Source: Fidelibacterota bacterium
GTDB taxonomy: Bacteria > Fidelibacterota > UBA8477 > JABMPR01
NCBI GenBank assembly: GCA_016784025.1
Contig: JADHVL010000029.1
Span: 1-43,105 of the forward strand
Direction of reading: 5' to 3'
Length of the DNA stretch: 43,105 nt
In this document: positions 37,625 to 43,105 of the stretch, piece by piece
Numbering within the stretch: position 1 is the stretch's first letter
Layout of the letters: each line of letters opens with the position of its first letter
Position numbers and translations under genes: made by a program
The notes under the pieces: generated by a model
Told to the model about the DNA's origin: nothing
What the model saw: the letters and a program-made list of their open reading frames with translations, nothing else
Database searches by the model: none

Positions 37625-39584
37625 ACGTGAAGAGCTCCTGGTCTCACTGGTTCTTATCATCATTTTTTCAATCTTGGGTTATCTGGTGAACCAGTTTCTG
37701 GGGTTTGCTGAACACCCGATTCTGGCCAACGTGGTTTTTGCCACCATCATTATCAATTTGTACCGACCACTACGCTCCAGGGGGCGTAAACTGGTATTGC
37801 GGCTTATTGCTTCTACGTATTATGAACGAAATGTAAAATTCCGAAATATTCTTGACGATCTTGAAAAGGTGAAGACCTACCGGGATATGCTGGATATGGT
37901 TCCGGATACTCTAAAATATCTTTTTGAATCAGACATCGTGGCTCTTTTTGTGAGACGTAAGGGGATTTTTAAGGTTGAATCCTCCATCGCACCCAAACCC
38001 ATTTTCCTGGATGGTATCACTCTGGATAGCGAACACGAAATTCTCAAAAAGCTCGTTGATACAGAGCACCATCTCATGAATGTCAAATACTCCGTCAACG
38101 ATTTGAATACTGAACCCCTTGATGTGCCTGCCATGGACTATCGAAGTTTCAAATTGTTCCAATGGGCAATTCCCTTGAAAACCAATAACCGGTTGGCTGG
38201 ATTTATTCTGCTGGATAAAATGCCTATGGATATGCAGGCACGCCGTTCTGGAACCCTTTACAATTTTGTTGTAGATCAAATTGCAGTACTACTGGAAAAA
38301 CGGAAACTGTATCATCGCATCCAATTGGAAGCTCGTAAGCAGGAAGCACTCACACTTATTGCCAATAAAATGGCAGCCACGCGAAATACTACTCGTATCT
38401 TTAATTTGCTATTAGACGAAGTAAACACCATTGTCCCATTCGATGCATGTGGTGTCTTTCTGGCTTCATCAGAAGGTGTGAATATTGAAAAATTTCTCCA
38501 AAGGGGATATGATATCCGTCGTCTAAATCCCCTGAAATTAAAAATAGGTCGGGGTATAGTGGGGAGATGCATTGCCTCGAAAAAACCCATCTCCATCCCC
38601 GATGTTCGCCGAGAAAAAGACTATTTATCTGGAAGACCAGACTCCCGTTCTGAATTGTGTGTGCCCATCGCCGGTGGCTCCATCATCTATGGCGCCATGA
38701 ACCTGGAATCCAATCGTGTTGCAGCTTTTAGTGAGGATGATCTGGATTTTCTTCAGACCATCGCCACCCAGGCCGGTGTATTGATGGAACGCTATAAAAT
38801 TGACAAGCATGTCAATATGCAGAGTGGTTTAAGTGAGGATATGGCGAAAGCTGAGAGTATTCAAAAATCATTGCTCCCCAATCAAATTCCAACTCATGAT
38901 GAAGTTTCATTTGATCTTAGATATATTCCCTGCCGCCAAATTAGTGGGGATTTTTACGATCTTTCCAACAAGACTGAGGATGTTTTTAATATTGGTATCG
39001 GGGATGTGGTTGGTAAAGGTATCTCTGGTGCTCTCATCATGTCAAATTTTTATGCGGCTTATCTGAACGAAGCTCAAAAGAACCTTCCTCTAGCCACCAT
39101 GATGAGCGATCTGAACAAATATCTAACCAATGAAACTGAACTTGATGAACAGATCACCTTTTTCCTGTCCAAGATGGACGTGGATGAGGGGGTAGTTCGA
39201 TATGTGAATGCAGGGCATCCTGCACCACTCATTTTTCACAGGGATGGAAGTATTGATCGTTTGGAAAAGGGGGGACCCCTCCTGGGTTTTGATCCTGAGT
39301 TTACCTATGAAATGGGTGAGGTTCCGCTAAGGAGTGGTGATTTACTGCTGATGTACACAGATGGTGTCACTGAAATCGTGGGAAGCGCTGGTCAATTGTT
39401 GGATGAAAGTGGTCTCATTAGTGCCGTGCAGAACCATCTGTATCAAAACGTTTCATCAATTGCAAGTCAGTTGCTGGAGAAGATCGAAAAATTTAACCGC
39501 AAATCTTCCTTTGAAGATGATGTTACATTTATTGTAGGCAGGTATTCTGGCATCCCAGCAGAAATGGAAGACGGAACCAATTAA
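37617..39584 (+). CDS. Membrane-anchored GAF / SpoIIE-type serine phosphatase (RsbU-like)
   Basis: Starting at ATG 37617 (site AGGGAG, overlap 8) the protein has 655 residues; an upstream TTG at 37566 lies inside the previous gene. Two membrane segments (about 6-25 and 34-50) are followed by a GAF-like region (90-245), a second GAF domain (about 260-400; IGRGIVGRCIASKKPISIPDV) and a PP2C-like SpoIIE domain (about 425-645). The latter has the metal motifs GDFYD, GIGDVVGKGISGALIMS, YTDGVTE and DDVTFIV. Such phosphatases reactivate anti-sigma antagonists (partner switching). No anti-sigma or STAS gene is in the window, so the target is unknown. Confidence 0.92.
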   Translation: MLRREELLVSLVLIIIFSILGYLVNQFLGFAEHPILANVVFATIIINLYRPLRSRGRKLVLRLIASTYYERNVKFRNILDDLEKVKTYRDMLDMVPDTLKYLFESDIVALFVRRKGIFKVESSIAPKPIFLDGITLDSEHEILKKLVDTEHHLMNVKYSVNDLNTEPLDVPAMDYRSFKLFQWAIPLKTNNRLAGFILLDKMPMDMQARRSGTLYNFVVDQIAVLLEKRKLYHRIQLEARKQEALTLIANKMAATRNTTRIFNLLLDEVNTIVPFDACGVFLASSEGVNIEKFLQRGYDIRRLNPLKLKIGRGIVGRCIASKKPISIPDVRREKDYLSGRPDSRSELCVPIAGGSIIYGAMNLESNRVAAFSEDDLDFLQTIATQAGVLMERYKIDKHVNMQSGLSEDMAKAESIQKSLLPNQIPTHDEVSFDLRYIPCRQISGDFYDLSNKTEDVFNIGIGDVVGKGISGALIMSNFYAAYLNEAQKNLPLATMMSDLNKYLTNETELDEQITFFLSKMDVDEGVVRYVNAGHPAPLIFHRDGSIDRLEKGGPLLGFDPEFTYEMGEVPLRSGDLLLMYTDGVTEIVGSAGQLLDESGLISAVQNHLYQNVSSIASQLLEKIEKFNRKSSFEDDVTFIVGRYSGIPAEMEDGTN

Positions 39585-39763
39585 GGATTAAGATTTAGTC
39601 ACCATTGCTATACCCAACAAATGTACCCCAATTCGTTATAGATAGCCGACTCGGAGAGCTAAAAAATGTCTTGCGAATCCTCTAAATATAGAGATTTTTG
39701 GACGCTCAATAATTGGGCCGAAATATTATTATATATGCTTCTCTGGATCATACAAAAAACCAG

Positions 39764-39792
39764 TTTTCATGCCATGTCTCGTGGTATGAAAA
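39764..39792 (+). promoter_or_regulatory. Inverted repeat in the region upstream of the EF-G-like gene
   Basis: TTTTCATGCCA (39764-39774) pairs with TGGTATGAAAA (39782-39792), 11-base arms with one G-T mismatch and a 7-base loop, ending 39 bases before the EF-G-like ATG. There is no T-run after it on the plus strand, so it is more likely an operator or leader structure than a terminator for the preceding gene. Confidence 0.4.
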
Positions 39793-39831
39793 ATTTAATT
39801 ATATACGCTTAATATTATCTAGGAGTTGAGA

Positions 39832-41901
39832 ATGAAAGACTATTTGACAAAGGATATCCGAAACGTTGCCATTGTCGGCCACGCTTCGTCAGGTAAGACC
39901 GCCTTGACTGAAGCTATGCTGTTCTCTGCAGGATTAACCACACGGATGGGGACCATTGCAGAGGGAAACACCAAATCTGACTATCGTCCAGAAGAGATCG
40001 ACCGTCAGTGCTCAGTGGGTACATCTTTGATGGCCATTGAATGGCAGGAGACAAAATTAAACATTTTAGATACCCCCGGATTTACAGATTTTATAGGTGA
40101 CGCTCTGAGTGCAGTTCGGGTCGCTGATACCAGTCTAATTGTTGTTGATGGAACTCACGGTCCCGAAATGGGCACCGAAAACATGTGGAATTATAGTCAT
40201 GATTATCACATTCCCCGTACCTTTGTAGTTACCGGACTGGATAAAGAACATTCTGATTTTCACAAAACTTTTGATCGTATCAAAGATACCTATGGCAACC
40301 ACGTCACCGCATTGCAGCTTCCTGTCAATGAGGGCATCGGGTTTAATAAAATTGTAGATATCATCCGAAAAAAGACCCTGGTATTCAAAGATGGTAGCGG
40401 AAAATACACCATGGAAGATCTGCCTGAAGCGGTTGCTGATGAAGTAGAGTCCATGTACACCGAGCTGGTTGAACAAGTCGCAGAATCTGATGAAGCTTTG
40501 ATGGAAAAATATTTTGATCAGGGTGAATTGTCTGAAGATGATTTACGTCATGGTTTACGTGAAGCCATCATCCATAAACAAATCTTTCCTGTATTCTGTA
40601 CGGCTTCCATCCCAAACGTCGGTGCCTCACGACTGATGGAATTGATTCAAAAATATTTCCCATCACCAGCAGACATGCCAGCTGCCACCGCAGAGGACGG
40701 TACCGAATTACATGCTGATGATCCCAAAGAAACAGCAGCTCTGATCTTTAAGACCATGAGTGAAGCCCACGTAGGTGAATTGAGTCTTTTCAGGGTTTAT
40801 GCTGGGCGGATTACCCCAGGTATAGATCTGGCCAACCCCAACAGAAGTGGTAGTGAACGTCTCGGCCACGTCTATTCTATTAATGGTCATGATAGAGATG
40901 AAGTGCATGCTATCAATGCTGGAGATATTGGTGCAACGGTAAAACTTAAAATATCTCATACTGGTGATACGCTTTCACATCCCAAAAATCCTGTGACTCT
41001 CAAGGCCACAGAATTTCCAGGACCAAATATCCAGTTTGCGGTGGTTTCTCTGGTTAAGGGTGAAGAAGACAAAATCAGTTCAGGTCTCACTTTGCTACAC
41101 GAAGAAGATCCAACCCTTCTATATGAAGTGGATTCTGAGCTCCATCAAACTGTTCTTTCAGGACAAGGCGAACTGCAAATTAATGTTGCTTTTGAAAAGC
41201 TGAAAGAGCGCTTCAAAGTTCAGATTGAGCTGGTTGAACCTAAGATCGCCTACCGTGGAACTATTAAAGGCACGGCTGAAGCCCGCTACCGTCATAAGAA
41301 ACAATCTGGTGGTGCGGGACAATTTGCTGAGGTTATGCTGAGAGTTGCTCCATTGCCTAGGGGTGAGGGAATTGTTTTTGAAGAGACGCTGGTTGGTCAG
41401 AATGTTGATCGTGTCTTTGTAGCCTCTGTAGATAAGGGAATTGCTGCTGCCTCACAGGAGGGCTTTATCGCTGGATTCCCCATCGTAGATGTGAAAGCAA
41501 CTTTCTATGATGGTAAAATGCATCCAGTAGATTCGAAAGATATCGCTTTCCAGATTGCCGGTAAAGGGGCTTTCCGGGATGCCTGTAAACAGGCGAAGCC
41601 AACCCTGTTAGAACCCATTTTCGATGTTGAAATTCGTGTTCCTGAGGATTACATGGGTGATGTTATGGGTGATCTGACTGCCAAGCGTGGTCGCATTCTG
41701 GGAATGGATGCCGAGGGTCATTATCAGGTACTCAAGGCTAAAATTCCCCAGGCTAATCTGTTTAAGTATGCTTCAACCTTGCGTTCTCTAACTCAGGGAA
41801 AAGCCTCTCATAAGCAGAAATTCTCGCATTATGCTGAGTTGCCCAAGGAAGAAGAGACCAAACTGATTGCTGCTCTTGAAGCCGCAAAAGAAGAGGAATA
41901 A
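39832..41901 (+). CDS. Elongation factor G-like translational GTPase
   Basis: ATG 39832 is chosen because AGGAG lies eight bases before it; an upstream TTG at 39826 is less likely. The 689-residue protein has the five-domain EF-G layout. GTPase motifs: G1 GHASSGKT (16-23), G3 DTPGF (80-84), G4 position occupied by TGLD (134-137) instead of the canonical NKxD. Domain IV/V motifs include RYRHKKQSGGAGQFAEV and VPEDYMGDVMGDLTAKRG. It is the EF-G2-like subfamily rather than canonical FusA, which normally lies in the str operon. Role in translocation versus recycling or other ribosome steps is uncertain. Confidence 0.92.
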   Translation: MKDYLTKDIRNVAIVGHASSGKTALTEAMLFSAGLTTRMGTIAEGNTKSDYRPEEIDRQCSVGTSLMAIEWQETKLNILDTPGFTDFIGDALSAVRVADTSLIVVDGTHGPEMGTENMWNYSHDYHIPRTFVVTGLDKEHSDFHKTFDRIKDTYGNHVTALQLPVNEGIGFNKIVDIIRKKTLVFKDGSGKYTMEDLPEAVADEVESMYTELVEQVAESDEALMEKYFDQGELSEDDLRHGLREAIIHKQIFPVFCTASIPNVGASRLMELIQKYFPSPADMPAATAEDGTELHADDPKETAALIFKTMSEAHVGELSLFRVYAGRITPGIDLANPNRSGSERLGHVYSINGHDRDEVHAINAGDIGATVKLKISHTGDTLSHPKNPVTLKATEFPGPNIQFAVVSLVKGEEDKISSGLTLLHEEDPTLLYEVDSELHQTVLSGQGELQINVAFEKLKERFKVQIELVEPKIAYRGTIKGTAEARYRHKKQSGGAGQFAEVMLRVAPLPRGEGIVFEETLVGQNVDRVFVASVDKGIAAASQEGFIAGFPIVDVKATFYDGKMHPVDSKDIAFQIAGKGAFRDACKQAKPTLLEPIFDVEIRVPEDYMGDVMGDLTAKRGRILGMDAEGHYQVLKAKIPQANLFKYASTLRSLTQGKASHKQKFSHYAELPKEEETKLIAALEAAKEEE

Positions 41902-41904
41902 AGA

Positions 41905-41975
41905 GTTAGAAGTTTGGTGTTAGGAGTTAGGCGGAAAATAGAAGTTAGCCCCTAACTCCTAACGTCTAACGCTAA
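41905..41975. repeat. GTTAGGAGTTAGG inverted repeat between EF-G-like and HIT genes
   Basis: GTTAGGAGTTAGG (41919-41931) and its exact complement CCTAACTCCTAAC (41951-41963) form a 13-base stem with a 19-base loop. Flanking units (GTTAGAAG, GTCTAACGCTAA) extend the pattern imperfectly. The same unit appears after radA (31780-31806), suggesting a dispersed intergenic repeat. It may form a stem in the mRNA just before the HIT gene, which has no obvious ribosome binding site. Confidence 0.7.
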
Positions 41976-41984
41976 ACAAATAAA

Positions 41985-42491
41985 ATGTCTGAATCTGAAA
42001 ATATACCAAAACTATGGGCACCCTGGCGTATGGAATACATCCGGTCCATCAAGCAGGAGGGCTGCATATTTTGTGATAAGCCGCAAAATGATTCCGATCG
42101 TGAGGACCTGCTCCTGTATCGTGGTGAGAGCTGTTGTATTTTGATGAATCTGTATCCCTACAACAACGGTCACATCATGATTGCTCCATATGAGCACACT
42201 CATCTTATGGAATCTCTGCCAGCCGGTACATTAACAGAGGTCATGCAGCTCGCTCAGGAGAGCATGAAGATTCTCCGTGCAGAATTCAGAGCTGAAGGAT
42301 TTAATCTTGGTTTGAATGAAGGTACTATAGCTGGAGCAGGTATCGCCGAGCATATCCATTTTCATATCGTCCCACGTTGGGCGGGGGATACCAATTTTAT
42401 GCCCATTACGGGACATGCCAAGGTTCTGGTCCAGGGTTTAAAAGAGTCCTGGGATGTCTTAAAACCACATTTTGATAAAATCACTTTCTAA
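41985..42491 (+). CDS. HIT-family protein (Ap4A phosphorylase-like)
   Basis: The 168-residue HIT-superfamily protein has the histidine triad H123-x-H125-x-H127 in AEHIHFHIVPRW and the N-terminal WAPWRMEYI...CIFC motif (C27/C30), which may bind zinc. The LWAPWR start is typical of bacterial HIT proteins related to Ap4A phosphorylases/hydrolases or ADP-sulfurylases acting on nucleotide phosphoramidates or dinucleotides. The exact substrate is not inferable. It follows the EF-G-like gene at 83 bases. Confidence 0.9.
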   Translation: MSESENIPKLWAPWRMEYIRSIKQEGCIFCDKPQNDSDREDLLLYRGESCCILMNLYPYNNGHIMIAPYEHTHLMESLPAGTLTEVMQLAQESMKILRAEFRAEGFNLGLNEGTIAGAGIAEHIHFHIVPRWAGDTNFMPITGHAKVLVQGLKESWDVLKPHFDKITF

Positions 42492-42748
42492 TCGGAGTTA
42501 GCCCATGATAATTAACCTATTTTCAATGAGCAGAGCGAATCAAACAGGTTTCGGATATTTTTTTTGATATTGTAGATTAACACAAACTAAAGCGGTTGAC
42601 AGCCTATATGCCGCAGATTATCTTCGCGGGCTTTTATGATATTTCCGGAGGTCGCCTACGCTCTTAGGAGCTTCGGCGGACCAGGTAGCCAGACCAGGTT
42701 TTAAGGCTTGTATGGTAAATACCCCTGGGAAAAGCGCAATTGACATAA
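42492..42748. other. Spacer between HIT gene and tRNA-Asn with palindromic element
   Basis: AACCTATTT (42514-42522) and AAACAGGTT (42542-42550) form an imperfect stem followed by T8 (42558-42565), a weak terminator for the HIT gene. A promoter-like pair TTGACA (42596-42601) and TATCTT (42619-42624) with 17-base spacing could drive the tRNA. At 42653-42678 CGCC-tac-GCTC-ttag-GAGC-ttc-GGCG forms a hairpin with a symmetric internal loop, and GACCAGGT is repeated directly downstream. No protein gene is visible. Confidence 0.45.
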
Positions 42749-42820
42749 TCCGGAGTAGCTCAACGGTAGAGCGGGTGACTGTTAATCACTAGGTTGGGAG
42801 TTCAAATCTCTCCTCCGGAG
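42749..42820 (+). tRNA. tRNA-Asn (anticodon GUU)
   Basis: The 72-base cloverleaf folds cleanly. The acceptor arms are TCCGGAG (42749-42755) and CTCCGGA (42813-42819) with discriminator G 42820. The D stem is GCTC/GAGC, and the anticodon stem GGTGA/TCACT (42774-42778, 42786-42790) carries loop CTGTTAA with anticodon GTT at 42781-42783. The T stem is GGGAG/CTCTC with loop TTCAAAT. CCA is not encoded. A serine recombinase gene overlaps the 3' half on the opposite strand, which suggests that this tRNA is an integration site. Confidence 0.95.
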
Positions 42821-43105
42821 CTGACAGAGGTAAATATGCGAACCCTCGGTAATTTCATATAAAGATTTTACCGGGGGTTCGTTGTATAAGTACAATAAAA
42901 TCTCACCTTTATCACTGTCTTTTGGATTCTTGATTTCAATCCCATCGATTAACAGATTTAGGACCATCCTCCGCTCTGGTCTTGAAAAAGTCTCCCAGAG
43001 TTCTTCGAATTCCTTATAGAGAACCATTAAAGCATCGGCGTTTGGTGAGGGTGCTTCCTTCTGCAATATCTGCTCCTTCAGACTATCCCTATAGGCGGTC
43101 TTCTC
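42782..43105 (-). CDS. Large serine recombinase, C-terminal end (partial)
   Basis: Only the last 107 residues are inside the window; the frame is open to the edge and the catalytic domain lies outside. The visible part has a helical, coiled-coil-like stretch and the motif LWETFSRPERRMVLNLLIDG followed by IEI. This is the typical segment after the zinc ribbon of large serine (resolvase/invertase-type) recombinases, and ILLYLYNEP follows. The last ~14 residues (RRRDLNSQPSD) are simply the antisense reading of the tRNA-Asn 3' half. The natural stop may therefore have been replaced by host sequence on integration. Such recombinases insert phages, ICEs or cassettes. Confidence 0.75.
   Translation of the reverse strand, partial: EKTAYRDSLKEQILQKEAPSPNADALMVLYKEFEELWETFSRPERRMVLNLLIDGIEIKNPKDSDKGEILLYLYNEPPVKSLYEITEGSHIYLCQLRRRDLNSQPSD
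42840..42880. repeat. Inverted repeat 20 bases from the tRNA-Asn 3' end
   Basis: GAACCCTCGGTAA (42840-42852) pairs with TTACCGGGGGTTC (42868-42880), 13-base arms with one mismatch (G-T in RNA) and a 15-base loop, inside the last codons of the recombinase. No T-run follows on either strand. It may belong to the attachment site or be a recombinase-binding or structural element. Confidence 0.55.

Noticed and set aside
42782..42836. The recombinase tail LCQLRRRDLNSQPSD as a genuine protein domain
   Set aside because: This is the well-known antisense translation of a tRNA gene; it carries no domain information.

Overview
The window looks like a chromosomal segment of a Gram-negative, moderately AT-rich bacterium. 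It carries a TonB-dependent-receptor-like outer-membrane protein with a carboxypeptidase-regulatory-like domain, a UDP-2,3-diacylglucosamine hydrolase (lipid A synthesis), an MlaE-type lipid permease, an Ig-like lipoprotein with a Cys-...-GGPxD start typical of the Bacteroidetes/FCB group, and type IV pilus genes. Together these suggest the FCB superphylum, possibly Candidatus Marinimicrobia. This is an inference from gene content and style; no rRNA or marker phylogeny could be run.

Layout. 1-752: gene-poor DNA with a likely decayed IS3-type transposase end. 753-7146 (all minus): a type IV pilus block, comprising two pseudopilins, the major pilin pilA, pilC-pilB, and a sigma54-dependent response regulator. 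A sigma54-like promoter precedes pilA, and a hairpin separates pilA from the pseudopilins. 7348-13458 (minus): a compact sufB-C-D-S-U-(MIP18/SufT)-rrf2 operon for Fe-S cluster assembly, ending in its probable Fe-S-sensing regulator. 13659-17187 (plus): gamma-carbonic-anhydrase-like protein, pyrimidine-nucleoside phosphorylase, and an ABC-F ATPase with one composite ATP site lost. 17222-19048: flavin reductase-like protein (minus), then MarR regulator and MTH1-like Nudix hydrolase (plus). 19097-21268: TonB-dependent-receptor-like protein, ending at a bidirectional terminator.

21330-26331 (minus): two adjacent polyphosphate kinase 2 genes, an exported FxLYD-like protein translationally coupled to a HEAT-repeat lipoprotein, and lpxH. 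26507-31779 (plus): a 1043-residue exported protein (HELTH peptidase-like domain, beta-propeller, probable barrel) coupled by TAATG to mlaE, then radA. 31947-39584 (plus): a tight series tgt, sfsA, Ig-like lipoprotein, dapF, manC, a small conserved hypothetical gene and a GAF/SpoIIE phosphatase, many with overlapping ends. 39832-42491 (plus): EF-G-like GTPase and a HIT-family protein. 42749-43105: tRNA-Asn(GUU), whose 3' half is overlapped antisense by the 3' end of a large serine recombinase that continues out of the window. This is probably the edge of an element integrated at the tRNA gene.

Most of the window is ordinary housekeeping DNA with strong translational coupling (TAATG junctions or 8-base overlaps). 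The parts most worth a second look are the tRNA-Asn/recombinase junction, the asymmetrically degenerate ABC-F protein, the propeller/barrel protein coupled to an orphan mlaE, the sigma54 pilin circuit, and several strong inverted repeats outside genes.
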